Shown here piece by piece: positions 43,670 through 56,204 of a DNA stretch of 64,000 nt (positions are counted from its first letter, which is position 1; each line of letters opens with the position of its first letter). The notes under the pieces were generated by a model. That model was not told the DNA's origin, did no database searches, and saw only the letters and a list, made by a program, of their open reading frames with translations. The translations under genes were made by a program, and so were the position numbers. This DNA comes from Hydrangea macrophylla (Eukaryota; Streptophyta; Magnoliopsida; Cornales; Hydrangeaceae), in the NCBI GenBank assembly GCA_033977485.1, contig CM066984.1, positions 44,461,100 through 44,525,099 on the forward strand, read 5' to 3'.

Positions 43670-44184
43670 TTGGGCGATACTAAATGCATCGTGTCGTCAA
43701 CATAAACTGAGATAATAATACACCTCCCTTGAGACTGACGACAAATAAAACATGTGTGATCTGAATGGCACCGAATAAATCCCATACTAAGAACCACGTC
43801 GCTAAACCGACTAAACCATGCATATGGACGCTGCTTCAAGTTATAGAGAGATTTCTGGAGACGACAAACTTTCCCAGAACACTCCCCATGAGACAAATCA
43901 CCATTCAGAAAAGCATTTTTGACGTCAAGTTGACGAAGAGGCCAAGAATAAGAAGCAGCCAACGAAATAAGAAGACGAACAATAGTTAACTTAGCCACAG
44001 GAGCAAAGGTGGCATCAAAATCCGTACTAGGGACGTGAGTAAATGCCTTGGCAACCAATCGAGCCTTATATCGATCAATAGTCCCATTTGCCAAATATTT
44101 CAGGCTAAACACACATTTACAACTAACAGTGCTCACCCGCCAAAAGAGCAACAAGCTCCCATAACTGATTACCCTGAAGAGCAT
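43666..44184 (-). pseudogene. Copia element 3 RT N-terminal half
   Basis: 172 residues with 'DRYKARLVAKAFTHVPSTDF', 'RQLDVKNAFLNGDL' and 'LQKSLYNLKQRPYAWFSRFS'. It ends with the active site 'VYVDDTMHL', where the second half continues in another frame. The catalytic YVDD is intact. Confidence 0.88.
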
Positions 44185-44625
44185 CCATTTCTGCTTTCAT
44201 AGCAGCTACCCACTTAGGATCCTGGAGAGCCTCATGAACAGAACGAGGAATATAGACCGAGTCAACTTGACTAAGAAAGGATTGATAAGAGGCTGACACG
44301 GGTAGGATAACGGGGAAAAGCAACAATGGGAGAAACAACAGAAGACAAGGGAGGAGGCGAGATACCTGAATCCGGAGAAGACGTTAGTAGGGAAGCAACA
44401 AACTCACCCGCCAGAAGAGCAACAAGCTCCCATGTCTGACTACCCTGAAGAGCATCCATTTTTGCTTTCATAGCAGCTACCCACTTAGGATCCTGGAGAG
44501 CCTCATGAACAGAACGAGGAATAGAGACTGAGTCAACTTGACTAAGAAAGGATTGATAAGAGGCTGACAAACCCTGATAAGATATATACTTGAAAATAGG
44601 ATGGTTAGTACTATCAGACAGAAAA
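44136..44625 (-). repeat. 271-bp duplicated linker in copia element 3
   Basis: The linker before RT is present twice with a 271-bp period. 'cctggagagcctcatgaaca' is at 44221 and 44492. Both copies encode 'SVHEALQDPKWVAAMKA' and 'ASYQSFLSQVDSV'. The copies differ at a few positions (YIPRS against SIPRS). Confidence 0.85.
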
Positions 44626-45052
44626 AAACGAGCAGGGCCGACGGACACGAGTAGGATAACGGGGAGAAGCAACGGGAGAAACAACGGAGTCAAGAATAGG
44701 AATAGGTCTAGGTAGCATAAAACCCTCGGACACAACAGGCTCCACCGATGCTTGTCCTGTAGAAGAAGAACAACTTGGAAAAAAAACAACATTTTCCATA
44801 AAAGTAACATCCAAAAAATGATAGAAGTGACGAATAACAGGATCATAACCTATGTTACCTGGACTCTCCTACTACCCCCAGGTACCCAATCCCCGTGTCC
44901 GACGCCCATACCAATTCAGACACTCGGATCCTCCACAAGTGCTGTTGAAAAGGCAAGTAGAAGCTTAAAATTATGGGCAAAGAGGTTTCTAACTATTGAT
45001 ATTAAGAAACATAGTATGTTTATACGTTCAGAAGGTGTCCGCATACCCGTAT

Positions 45053-45981
45053 CTAACGTTTAGACACATATCCCCGGATCCTAAGATTTGGATTAGAGGA
45101 GGTCCGACACCTAGATACACACCTGCACCCGACACTCATACCCGAGTCTAGGTAACATAGATCATAACATCGATACCCTTTTGACATGGACAAGTACCCC
45201 AAAAATACACAACGAACACCTTTATTATCAAGTTTAGTGCGGGTAGGACTCTTATTTTGCTCAAAACACGTGCACCCAAAAACACATGGCAAGAGAGGAA
45301 AGAGAGTGGCATCAGGCTTAAGAATATGAAGCGGTGCCTTCCCTTCAAGGACACGACTTGGAGTACGATTAATTAGATATGTGGCAATGAGGACAGCCAT
45401 GTGCCAAAAATATTTAAGAACATTCATACCACACAAGAGACATCTAACTACAGACATAACATGGCAGTTCTTACGTTCCGCCACACCATTCTGTTCAAGA
45501 GTGTAAGGACTGGTAAGTTGTTAGAGGATCCCATCTTTGTTAAGGGTAGACTACAGGTAAGTTGTTGGAGGATCCCAATCTGTTCACCAGTTATATATTC
45601 TCGACCATTATCCGACCGAATATTACGAATGGTGTGATATTGGGCTTTAATCATTTGCAGAAAATTTCTAAAGTGATTAAAACCTTCCGACTTCTTCTTC
45701 ATAAGATAAATCCAAGTGCAACGAGTGTAATCATCAATGAAGGTTACGTAATAACAATGGTGAGACAAGGCCGTGACAGTTGAAGGGCCCCAAACATCAG
45801 AATGAATAAGATCAAAAGCACTAGGGGCCCATTGCATGAGTGGAATATACAAGGTACGAGTATGCTTAGATAATTTACAAACTGCACATTCAAATTGAAA
45901 ATCCTTGAAAGCTTTATTTAATGGAAGAAGCAACCAACACAAATATTGAAAGTTCGTATATCCTAGACTAGCATGCCACAA
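45053..45981 (-). pseudogene. Copia element 3 integrase
   Basis: 45981-45448 holds the catalytic core: 'DLIHSDVWGPSTVTALSHH', 'YYVTFIDDYTRCTWIY' and 'IRNIRSDNGREYITGEQ'. 45484-45053 continues with 'LIATYLINRTPSRVL' and 'VFGCTCFEQNKSPT'. A 60-bp segment near 45510-45575 contains 'aagttgttagaggatcccat' and 'aagttgttggaggatcccaa', a small internal duplication that disrupts the frame. The catalytic Glu region is in a shifted frame. Confidence 0.85.
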
Positions 45982-46440
45982 ATCTAAAGTTTGAAGAGAA
46001 AAAAAACATATTTATTAGAATCTGATAAACAGAACTATTAGAAACTGGGAGAACAGTAGCTTGCAGACTAGAGGAGGTCACCCTAGAAGATACAGGATTA
46101 CCAAAGTAGTAGAGGTCATCTCGCTCATACCCCTAGCCAAAAATCTTTTTCGAAGTAAGGTCCTACAGAAAGCAGATTGTAAGATGATTAACAGAAAGAA
46201 GATTGTAGGCAAAATTGGGATTCTGGGAACATAATAAACAGACGAAAGCATAATATCAGTGGACAAACAAACATCACCCTGACTATGAACAGGAATGGAG
46301 GATCCATCAGTAATACAGACTGACTAAACAACAGGAGTAAAACAAAAGACTCACCAGTCATATGATTATTAGCACCAGAATCCAGAATTCAGGTAGGATG
46401 AGCTAACTTAGTATGAAGAGTAGTAGGAGTACCTGTGGCA
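45982..46440 (-). pseudogene. Copia element 3 protease / gag-pre-integrase
   Basis: The protease active site 'LDSGANNHMTG' reads near 46345-46395. 'LSSVYYVPRIPILPTIF' follows at 46266-46200, equivalent to the family's YVPGIPNFAYNLLSV region in a shifted frame. Stops are frequent. Confidence 0.75.
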
Positions 46441-46700
46441 ATGGAAGTCGTGGGTCCGAAAGACGCAAAAAAAAGTACCCAAAACCTTTGATTGAAGCCG
46501 AGACTGAAGCTAGGAAGCTGAGACTGAAGTTGGGCAACTGTGACTGAAGCTACCCAAAATCATGAAAATTTTCCTAAATAACAATACACTGGTGACATGC
46601 TCAACCGGTGTAGTACGTAAAAGAGAGAGAACAGGGCGAAGAGTTGTAGCAGTACGAGTAGCATCCGTATCCTTACCAGAAGTGGCCATAGAATCACACC
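46441..46700 (-). pseudogene. Copia element 3 gag remnant
   Basis: A likely gag start at an ATG near 46690 (MATSGKDTDATRT). It runs only about 60 codons before Ser/Ala-rich sequence leads directly into the protease. Most of gag, including the zinc knuckle, is deleted. Confidence 0.55.
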
Positions 46701-47002
46701 AAAAACACAAGCCAAAGAACAACCCGTAAAATACAGCAACAATAATCCAAGCCGGGAACTCGGCGAACAAATAGCCACAGCCGGATACTCGGCTAAAAAA
46801 TAACGGGCAGCCGAACACTCGGCAAACCCAAACAAAAAAGACGAAGAGCACAAATGTGGCTCTTAACACATCACAAGCTGCCCAACAGGGGCAAAAAGTG
46901 CAGCCAAGGGCTGCGAAGACAGAGCCGAACGCTCTGTGGTGTGCACCAAGGCCTGGTGGCTCAAGGAGGTGGAAAGGGTTGCGGCTAGGGCTAGGGTTGA
47001 GA

Positions 47003-47015
47003 GGCTCTTATACCA
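47003..47015 (-). other. Copia element 3 primer-binding site
   Basis: Minus strand TGGTATAAGAGCC, one mismatch to the tRNA-iMet primer site TGGTATCAGAGCC. It lies between the short LTR and the gag leader. Confidence 0.7.
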
Positions 47016-47016
47016 A

Positions 47017-47149
47017 GAAGCATTGGGAAAAGGTTTACAAAGATCATTAAAGAAAAAGAAAGAAATAAAAAATAGTAAATATATAACTTTGGTCAACGTG
47101 ACCTAAAATAAAATAAATCAAATCCCAAAATAATCTCTTAATTCCAACA
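47017..47149 (-). repeat. Copia element 3, 5' LTR (short)
   Basis: About 130 bp. On the minus strand it starts TGTTGGAATTAAGAGATT at 47149, a classic copia LTR start, and ends close to the primer-binding site. The exact inner edge is uncertain (CCCA at about 47027 or later). Confidence 0.7.
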
Positions 47150-47659
47150 TACACCTCATTGGAGAGTGAACTGAGATATTGATTTTGGGTTGAAATAATT
47201 CTCAGCATGGTTTCCCTTCTTTAAAGACAGGCTTGGAATCAATCTTTTTTTCAATCACAGTCACGATTTTGGGCCCATCACTGTTTACATTGATTGTTCA
47301 TTTTTCGTTCCCAAGCAAATGGTTTTGTAACACTAATCCGAAAACTGACTACAAACATAACAGTAGATTTGGACCTAAAACTGACGTGTTCACCCCTATC
47401 CTAAAATACACACATATGATGGTCGTGAAGCTGGAAAAGGCTCAAGGCTTGTAGTTATATATGGTACCAATCCAAAATACAAGCTATATAGTGATTTCGT
47501 TTCCTATAGCTACTATTTTGAAATCATGGCAGGTTAGCTCATACTACAAATCCATATGAAAATACAAGAAATAAAAAATCAATGTAATTCACTAGTATAG
47601 TAGTATAATTTCTACGTCAAAATTTCAGATGTCTCTTGGCTCAACGGATTCTCAGTTAC
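47150..47659. other. Intronic DNA between copia 3 and the LARD
   Basis: No gene, repeat array or TE terminus is recognised. The left copy of the LARD target duplication, gttac, is at 47655-47659. Confidence 0.4.
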
Positions 47660-50010
47660 TGTGGAAACCGAGAAAGTTATAAAGGGTAATTTGGTAATTT
47701 CGGACCAATGTGGGTCTTGATTTGGGACAGTGTGTTTTATTTTGGTACAAGTTGATATCACTAGTGGTTGTTTGGTCACATGTGTGTTATACTCTTGTGT
47801 GTGTGTGTGTGTGTTATACCCAAACACATTCCACCAAACACCGAGCAGTCTCAGTCCCAAGAGGTTCTGGCAGAGACGTGAGAAAGGCTTGCTTTAAATT
47901 GACATCATCTATTCCACCAAGGTAATAGAATAATTTGGTCATTTTCTCATTATGTTTCTCCAAGTCTTGCCTTTTAAAAGAACAACAATCCCATCATACC
48001 TTTTTAGAGACAACTTTCCAAAAGTTGTCAAACTTTCTCTCTCCTCCCTCCCCCTCTTTAGCCGACCATATCTCCCTCTTTCCTCTCATTTTCTTTTTCA
48101 TTTTCTCTCGCTATATCTCTTATCTATATCTTGTTTTGGAAGCTCAAAGCTTCCATGGAAACCTAAGCTTCAAAACTCCCATTTGAAGACTTTCAAGCAA
48201 TTATTGAACAAAGGCTATTAGAGGCTTTATTGTCCTCCTTGTCAAGAGCCCTCTATTGGTATTCTCATATTTCATTTTGGAGCTCCCTAGCTCAAACCAT
48301 GGCCTAGAGGAAGAAGAGGGTTTTCTTTATCACTTGTTCTTGGAAGCTCTACTATTGGGTTCTTCTATTTTCCTCTCTTGGACTCCCTATCTCTCTTGTT
48401 TTTCCTTCACAAGAACAAGGTAGATTTTATTCACTAAGTGCACTCCTAGTTCTAACCTCATGGTTTGTTATGTGTAGGATTAGAGATGCTACAATCAATA
48501 TTGTTTGTTTCCTTTCCTACATGAACATCTAATTGATTAGTTGCTCATATATGTTTAGTTGATTACTTGCTTACCCTAAATGTTAAATGAGTTGCGAGTG
48601 TATAAATTACTTCTCATTGTTTGTCATCTCTTTAAAGCCTAAGATAATGATCATGCCCTACATGAACTTCTTGATTTGTCTTAGTTGGATTTTATGATTT
48701 ACCATGCTTATTGCACAACATTGAAATCATAGAAATGTCATTATTAATGCCTAATCATTTAGAAGCATTACATGTTAGCCAAGTTGGCAATTCATGCATC
48801 ACTTGGGCTTGGGACTTGTAAAGTCTTTGACATCCCCAATGTTGGGGGATGTTTGTTTGTTGGAAATCTCGTATGGTCATCATTGTATAATCAGCCTTTC
48901 GGCTAATTGCATTGCCACCGCGGCAAATCATTACACCGCACGTCTTAGCATGATATTAGAAGTAGTAGTACATTTCTTCAATGCTATCCCCTGAGCCGTC
49001 GTGCTTAATGAATTTATAAAACTACTTTATTTCAGGTGAAGTCGACAAGGGCAAGGCCCACGAATAGTTGACTCCGATATCTCTTTTGAAGACGTCCCAT
49101 GGGGAGTCTTGTTTTGCAAACAACTTCTTTATACATAGTTGGATTAAGGGAATTGTAATAGATGTTATCGTATGCCTAGATATTAATTCGATTACTAAGC
49201 TTCCATGTTCTTTCCCTTTTCTTTTGTATTCAAATCATGTATATGGAAATCTTAGAAGTTGTAGTGGGCACATGTTTAGCCTTGCTTTAGTGACTTATTT
49301 ATTTTGGGCAATGTAACTTGAACTTGTAGCTATATATCATTTGATTCCTTGTTGAATGTATTATGAGTCTAATTTGAAGTGTTTCCCATAAGTCCCATGA
49401 GATTTGATTTTGGACTTGGGATGATTTTAAACTTGCAAACTAGAGTTTTTGCTTTTTGGCAGTAGCAAAATTTGCTTTTGCAGAAAGTTCAATTGTGCAA
49501 ACAGAAAGTTCAATTGAGCAAAAAACTCTGCAGAAGTTGGATTGAGCACATTCCTAGTGTGAATTGTCAAATGACTCTCTTTATTGTTTTTGGCTCAGAA
49601 AATATTTTTTTGAAAACTAAATTGATTTATACTTAGCCTATGGATATTAAATTAAGAGAAAAACTACTAATTTCAAATTCTTAAGGACCGTTTGGTCGTA
49701 AATTTCCAGAAACTTATATTATTGTAAACTTTCAAAGTGAAACTCAAACCTTTGCTTCCTTTCTCAATGGAGCTTCACACAACTTTCTTTTAAACCCAAC
49801 TTAAAGCCAAAACTACATTGATTGACCCTATTTGACCCGTTTGGTCCTCGTGGGTCAATCCTTGACTTGTGACTTTTCTTTGGAATTCACGTAGGATTTC
49901 CCTATGCTTCCGCCTTGTTGGATTGGTCCACGTAAGACTATTCCTCGTTTCCGTTTTGATTGTTCGACTTGTTGACCTTGTTCACGTGGCTTGGTTTTCG
50001 GGTCGTTACA
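47660..50010 (+). repeat. LARD 5' LTR (2351 bp)
   Basis: Compared with the 3' LTR it carries two extra segments, about 145 bp at 47843-47987 and 889 bp at 48365-49253. The rest aligns closely, including 'cttggaagctctactattgg' and 'ttgtagtgggcacatgttta'. Confidence 0.9.
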
Positions 50011-50013
50011 GAA

Positions 50014-50025
50014 TGGTATCAGAGC
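50014..50025 (+). other. LARD primer-binding site
   Basis: TGGTATCAGAGC, complementary to the 3' end of tRNA-iMet, three bases after the LTR. The TRIM at 2928 has the same gaatggtatcagagcta context. Confidence 0.9.
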
Positions 50026-53000
50026 TAACTGGGTTCGAAAACCTTGGTACTCTAGGAGTTAATAGGGTCCATGTGTGACCGTTGCACCTCTTATGATTTC
50101 AACCATGCTTAGTTAAATGAATTGTTTCGTTTCATTCACATGATGAATTGATTATGATAACATGTTTACTTGCCTACGGGATTACATGTTAACATGCTTA
50201 AGTGCTTATGTGTTTATGTGATCACATGCCTATATATCTCGACTATGTGATTCACGGACACGAGGTGGTTTTTACTTTTTGATTCACCTTAACGTTATAC
50301 TCATTAGAACTGAGTTTTGTATTACATCTTGGTGTAACTGACTTAAAAATCTAAATTATATTCTTTGGACTTATGTTACTCGTTGTTTGCATTTTAGTTG
50401 TTGAGAAAACATGCTTAAGTGTTGCATGCCTGTATGTTGAATTGTCATCAATTTTTCCTGTAATTGGAAGTTTTTAAAACGAGCATGTTTAGGATTTTCA
50501 CGCCCATGAAATTTTCTTTGTTGATTATTTCAAGTTTTTAAGGAGAACATGTTTAAATGTTACATGCTTACGAAATAGTATGTTTATATGCTTTTGTGCT
50601 TATATTATACATGTGTACATCATTGTAACGTATTACCCTCGTTAGCACGTTATGCATTACCTACTCGAATGTTTAAGTAAGGTTAACCTTGTCGGTTTTG
50701 GCTCTTCTTAGATAGCCCTTGATTGTGGCTAGTAGTCAATGTATATTTCATATGGCTACGTATACTTGTTGTTTATCGTTGAGTAGTTTCTCGTCCCTAA
50801 TGGATTGTCGTACTCTTTGTTTTGTGGGACTTTCGTCATTTGGATGTCGGTTTGACATTGTAATTACTCCTCTGAGTAGATTACAAGATTTCTATTGTAT
50901 GGTTGGTCAGTTTGATCTAGATTTCTTGTATTTGCATAAATTTTCATAATCTACTCGTCGTTCCAATTTGCGATCATTGTGTATGATCAAATCCCGTCGT
51001 ATGATCGTTGTAAGGATTCTAGCTTTTGTTGTAAAATAGATTTGCGTTGTTCTAAGCCCATTGGTTCCCTTACTCGGTGATTTTCACGTTTGAGTGAATT
51101 ATACGACTCTGATGATCGTCTCTTCTTTAGAGGCTGTGTTTCCTGTTGATTGGTGAAATCTTTTTCACTTCATTATGAAGTGTACTTATATAGTTCTGAT
51201 AAGTACGTTATCCCTAGAATTATAGAGATTTTTTTTTCTATGAATCAATTATCGATCATTATCGATTTTCATTACGTTTTTCATTGAAGATTCGTTGTTA
51301 ACACAATGTGGGTAACACTTTGACGTTGGGCGTCAAACCAACAATTTCTTTTTTAGTGTTTCTTTCCTTGTGAGTACGTACGGATTCTCGTTTTTATAAT
51401 ACTTCTTAGAAGTGGGTTTAATTCTTGACCCTTCGACCTTTAAGCTCTTGATAGAGCATTGTTGTTGCATTGTTCAACTCCTCTCTTGAAAGAACATTTA
51501 TTCCTTATTGATTCGATTCTCATGATTTAAGCGTATTGATTTTGGTTTATTTCACCCTTAAGTTTTGAACTTGGATGTGTCGCACAGTAAGTGTTGTGAT
51601 GTCCTTTTCTTTGGACTCATTGACTTTTGAATCACTTTTCTCCAACGGTTTTGCCTTGTTAAGTTCTTGGAATTTATTTCGTAGAATTCGGACTTCGATT
51701 GTTAAAACACTCGGATCTTTCCCTACTTCTTGGGGGATAGATGTTGTTAGATGATTTATTTGTTGCGATTCTTGGTTTGTTACCTTTGTGAATTCAAGAT
51801 CATACCATTTCTATTTTCTTTTTTTTTTTGGGAGTATGATCTCTTACGTGTTGTGGATCTCTGTTGGTGGTAGCCTTAATTTATTGTTCGCTAAGGCTTA
51901 AATTCAATTGTGTTTTATATTATGCCTTGAAGGCTTGTGGTTGTTTTGCAATCGCGTGATCTTCTATGTTTTGAATACTATGGTCGTTCGCATAGTACTT
52001 TATTGTTGGATTGTATCAGAGTTTCATGTAAATATGTATAAGATGTATCCTTTTGTTGTGGTTGTAAGGATTGTTTTCCTTATCGATTGATTCTTTCTTT
52101 TCTTGGGTGTCGGTGGTTTTGACCATGGACCTGTTTAGACTTTATAGTCACTTGTGAGTTCTCTGTTTCTGTTTCGTGTTGAACTCGAGTGTACCTTGTC
52201 CTCGTTGAGGAATGGTGATGGTATTTCGTGACTTGAATTTCCATATTATTTTGAACTTAGTAACAATTGCCTAATTTTGTGGCCTATTGAGGTGGCCTAT
52301 CGATGTAAACCATTGTTATTCCTATGATCCTACGACTGATCCGTAGGGAATTTAGTTGATTCTGTGGAGTATACATTTGATTGTACTGACTTTCATCGTT
52401 TATTAGATTTCTCTCTTTCTGTATCATTGTTAAGAGTATGCCTAAGGCAAATTCTTCTGTTAGTAATTTTGAATTACACCATGTTTAGAGGTGGATCGTG
52501 CCAAATTCCTATTGGTGTCATTCTTCTGTTAGTAATTTTGAATTACACTTGGTGCATTCCTTGTTTATTGTGATCGATGAGTCATTTTTCCTCACCCTGT
52601 CGTAAGATTATTGTGATTTAGTGAATTGTTCAAGATCATTGCGATCTTTCGATTTCATCCTTACTTTGAGCAGAGGAGAATTCTTGGTGATCGTTTGTTT
52701 TGAGATCACTTTCTGTTAGTGTGGCGACTTCTATTAAGTTGCCTTCGTTTTTGTTGAAGACCTTCAACTGTGTTTCTTTATACACTTTCATTGTTTGTTG
52801 TCCATTTGGGACGTGAGTTTTTGTGATAACTCTTGTTTTGGGCTTGCTGCCTAGTATACTTCTATCTTTTCATGTGACACTTCAGAGTCACCCGGGTTGG
52901 GGACTTTCAGTTCATTTGATGTGTATCGGACTTTCAATAGTTGAGGGTTCGGGAACTTGATATCGTTATTACCATATCAGTGAAGGCATGTGTCCTTAGG

Positions 53001-54489
53001 TATCCTTGGGTTGTGAGTGCGACAACGGATGTTCGTGAACTTGTTGGTGTATATCATTTTATTCACCTATTTGTTTTATTGTTGTTTTGTTGAGAACATC
53101 ATTGTGTCTTCTTAGATGCCTTTCTTTGAGATTCTTTGGCTTTTAGTAAGGGCATTCCTTTTGACGTAGTATGTCGAGGATGGGATCTCTCTATAGACCC
53201 ATCTATTAGTGAAGTCATTACTGTTGGCTGTAGCGACATACGTGTTTTGGGATGTGATAATCATTTCTTCTATCGACTTCCCGTTACTATTGTTGTAAAC
53301 TTTTGTGTCTATATTGATCATTGCCTTCTTGTGAGGAGCGATGTATTACGAGTAAGTCTTTGTGACTCGTACCTACTATGAGGTTAAGACGTAACATTGA
53401 GCCGTTACGGTCTCTAGTACTTAGTACTATCAGTTTACTTGTGAAGTTTTTCTTGGTATCATTCGTTAAGAGTTCGGATCATTCCTTGAGGGTTGATCAA
53501 CTTATTAGTTCACTTGGAACTGGTGTTTTAAAGCATCACACTTTTGCTTCATATGACGATTCCTCGATAATCTACGATTAATTCGCTTTGAGGATATTGC
53601 TTAAAATTGTGATTCAATCTTCGTGTGATATTCACACTTGTGTAACATTTTTTTTTTCCTTCGATTATTTTATGTATTGAATGAAGGTTAGTAAGGGTTC
53701 TTGGAACTGAGTTTGATATTTCTTTGAATCTATCTAGTCCTTTCCTTTGGATGTGTTAAATGGTTGGATTGAATCCGTTTGCTTTAATAATTTTCTTGAA
53801 AGGTTGGCACCCTTGATTGTGTATGGTGCCTACCGGTAGAGTACTTGGCTATGCACGTTAGATGTTCTATCTGTTGGAACTCCTCGTTGAACTCTTCACA
53901 TTTCGGGAGATCCTATGTCTCTTACATGGTGATCAGATGTAATTTCCATTCTACGGAGTACCCTCAGTTCTTTGGATTGGGTTTTCGGTTGATGATTAGA
54001 TCATATCTTTTGAATGTATACATATCCTTTGTATACATGTTGCTTAGTCATTTTTTAGACAAATTCTGGGTATACAACAGTCGTGTTCTTGTGATCATGT
54101 GTTCCTTTTGAAGGGATCACATTTGTTTTGATTCAATGAATTTGAGACATACGATTGTACTTTGTTTTCATTCAAGTACATTTTTGGTTGATCCAATGGT
54201 TTGGAGGTTCATGTCCATATTATTGTCGATCATTGGAGTTGACTTTATCTTTTAATGTTGAACCTCGTATATCCCTTGCGTTTGTTCCTCAGCAACCTTG
54301 GTGTGTTTACTGACTGTTTTATTGAGCTTTCCTTTCCTTTCTGGAATCGATGTGTGAGATGTTTCGTCTCCTCATGTTGTGCTAGTATTCACGTTGTTTT
54401 GTGACACTACGGTGTTTTGGTGTGGTCGTGGACCGTACTTTGATTGAGTTCTTTTCGTTCCTATTCGAATTCCGGGACGGAATTCTTTT
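50026..54489 (+). other. LARD internal region, non-coding
   Basis: About 4.5 kb of T-rich DNA. No open frame exceeds about 90 codons, and none shows a retrotransposon motif on either strand. It contains a short local duplication 'attcttctgttagtaatttt' near 52450 and 52520. Its function, if any, would be structural (packaging or dimerisation RNA), which is inference. Confidence 0.8.
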
Positions 54490-54502
54490 AAGGGGGGTAG
54501 AT
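54490..54502 (+). other. LARD polypurine tract
   Basis: aaggggggtagat directly before the 3' LTR TG. The TRIM has the matching aaggggggtgg. Confidence 0.85.
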
Positions 54503-55817
54503 TGTAGAAACCCAGAATGTTATAAAGGGTAATTTGGTAATTTCGGACCAATGTGGGTCTTGACTTGGGACAGTGTATTTTATTTTGGTACAAGTTGGTA
54601 TCACTAGTGGTTGTTTGGTCACATGTGTGTTATACTCGTGTGTGGGCGCGAGCGCGCTATACCCAAACACATCCCACCAAACACCATCCCATCATACGTT
54701 TTTGGAGAAAACTTTCCAAAAGTTGTCAAACTTTTCTCTCTTCTCCCTCGCCCTCTTTAGCCTGCCATATCTCCCTCTTTCCTCTCTTTTTCTTTTTTAT
54801 TTTCTCTCTATATCTCTTATCTATATCTTGTTTTGGAAGCTCAAAGTTTCCATAGAAACCTAAGCTTCAAAGCTCCCATTTGAAGACCTTCAAGCAATTA
54901 TTGGACAAAGGCTATTAGAGGTTTTATTGTCCCCCTTGTCAAGAGCTCTCTATTGGTATTCTCATATTTCATTTTGGAGCTCCCTAACTGAAACCATGGC
55001 CTAGAGGAAGAAGAGGGCTTTCTTTATCACTTGTTCTTGGAAGCTCTACTATTGGGTTCTTAGAAGTTGTAGTGGGCACATGTTTAGCCTTGCTTTAGTG
55101 ACTTATTTATTTTGGGCAATGTAACTTGAAATTGTAGTTGATTCCTTGTTGAATGTATTATGAGTCTAATTTGAAGTGTTTCCCATAAGTCCCATGAGAT
55201 TTGATTTGGACTTGGGATGATTTTAAACTTGCAAACTAGAGTTTTTACTTTTTGGCAGCAGCAAAATTTGCTTCTGCAGAAAGTTTGAGTGAGCGAACGA
55301 AAGTTCGAATGAGCAAAAACTTGGCAGAACATTCCTCTGCAAAAGTTGGATTGAGCACATTCCTAGTGTGTATTGTCAAATGACTCTATTTATTGTTATT
55401 GACTTAGAAAATATTTTTTTTGAAAACTAAGTTGGTTTATACTTAGCCTATGGATATTACATTAAGGGAAAAATTACTAATTTCAAATTCTTAAGGACTG
55501 TTTGGTCGTAAATTTCCAGCTTATATTATTGTAAACTTTCAAAGTGAAACTCAAACCCTTGTTTCCTTTCTGAATGGGGCTTCACCCAACTTTCTTTTAA
55601 ACCCGACTTAAACCCAAAACTACGTTGATTGACCCTATTTGACCCGTTTGGTCCTCGTGGGTCAATCCTTGACTTTTGACTTTGCTTTAGAATCCACGTA
55701 GGATTTCCCTATGCTTCCGCCTTGTTGGATTGGTCCACGTAGGACTATTCCTCGTTTCTGTGTTGATTGTTCGACTCGTTGACGTTGCCCACGTGGCTTG
55801 GTTTTTGCGTCGTTCCA
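54503..55817 (+). repeat. LARD 3' LTR (1315 bp, deleted)
   Basis: It aligns with the 5' LTR but lacks the 889-bp segment. The joint 'gggttctt|agaagttg' lies at a 4-bp microhomology (tctt). The terminal CA is preceded by a changed base (gttcca against gttaca). Confidence 0.9.
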
Positions 55818-55822
55818 GCTAC

Positions 55823-56199
55823 AAGCCAGACCTACGAGCAGGTGAGGATAATTAGGGGTCGTTTGTAAAGGTAAAGAACAAGTTTTGTCATTCATAATTG
55901 AACACATTATGTAAATTCAAATGTGAGGTGTCCAATCCATTTATTGCATAGATGCAGTGCCAATCCAATACATCTCCTAAAATTGGTCCTTAGTCAAACC
56001 AACATAATTTTGGTGCTAAAAAAAACTACATAGAAAGTGAGAGTGGTTGAACCATATCCTATTTTAAGCACTTCCAAACAGGCCCTCAGTTGACTAATGT
56101 ATCATTGACCATATTAGAACCTTCTGTCAAGGTAAACTCCTATTTTATTTCTTGCATCCCAACACAACTAGACAAAGCAAAACATAATAGCATAAAGTA
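55823..56199. other. Intronic DNA with a possible MITE at 55853-56097
   Basis: No gene. 'aggggtcgtttgtaaaggt' near 55853 and 'cttccaaacaggccctca' near 56080 are imperfect inverted termini typical of plant MITEs starting GGGCCTGTTTGG. No duplication could be fixed. Confidence 0.4.
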
Positions 56200-56204
56200 G
56201 AATT

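Larger units (their letters stand above)
42889..47149 (-). mobile_element. Ty1/copia element 3, 3'-truncated
   Basis: Minus-strand copia with a short 5' LTR at about 47017-47149 and a primer-binding site at 47003-47015. A heavily deleted gag, then protease, integrase, RT and RNase H follow. The 3' end stops at the C14/G-rich tract, with no 3' LTR found. All domains carry stops. It lies inside the mutase intron in the same orientation as that gene. Confidence 0.85.
47660..55817 (+). mobile_element. LARD-type non-autonomous LTR retrotransposon
   Basis: An 8.16-kb element. The 5' LTR (47660-50010) starts TGTGGAAACC and ends GGTCGTTACA. The 3' LTR (54503-55817) starts TGTAGAAACC and ends GTCGTTCCA. 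The primer-binding site at 50014-50025 is TGGTATCAGAGC. The polypurine tract aaggggggtagat is at 54490-54502. The flanks gttac (47655-47659) and gctac (55818-55822) fit a 5-bp duplication with one change. The 4.5-kb internal region has no gag or pol similarity in any frame, which defines a large retrotransposon derivative. It lies antisense to the mutase gene. Confidence 0.9.

Noticed and set aside
46856..47050. Short plus-strand host exon
   Set aside because: It lies in the leader and primer-binding region of copia element 3; no homology is apparent.
48361..49253. A separate insertion in the LARD 5' LTR
   Set aside because: No terminal repeats or target duplication at its edges. The 4-bp microhomology fits deletion from the 3' LTR better.
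50026..54489. Decayed gypsy pol inside the LARD
   Set aside because: Neither strand shows RT, protease, integrase or zinc-knuckle motifs, even allowing for frameshifts.
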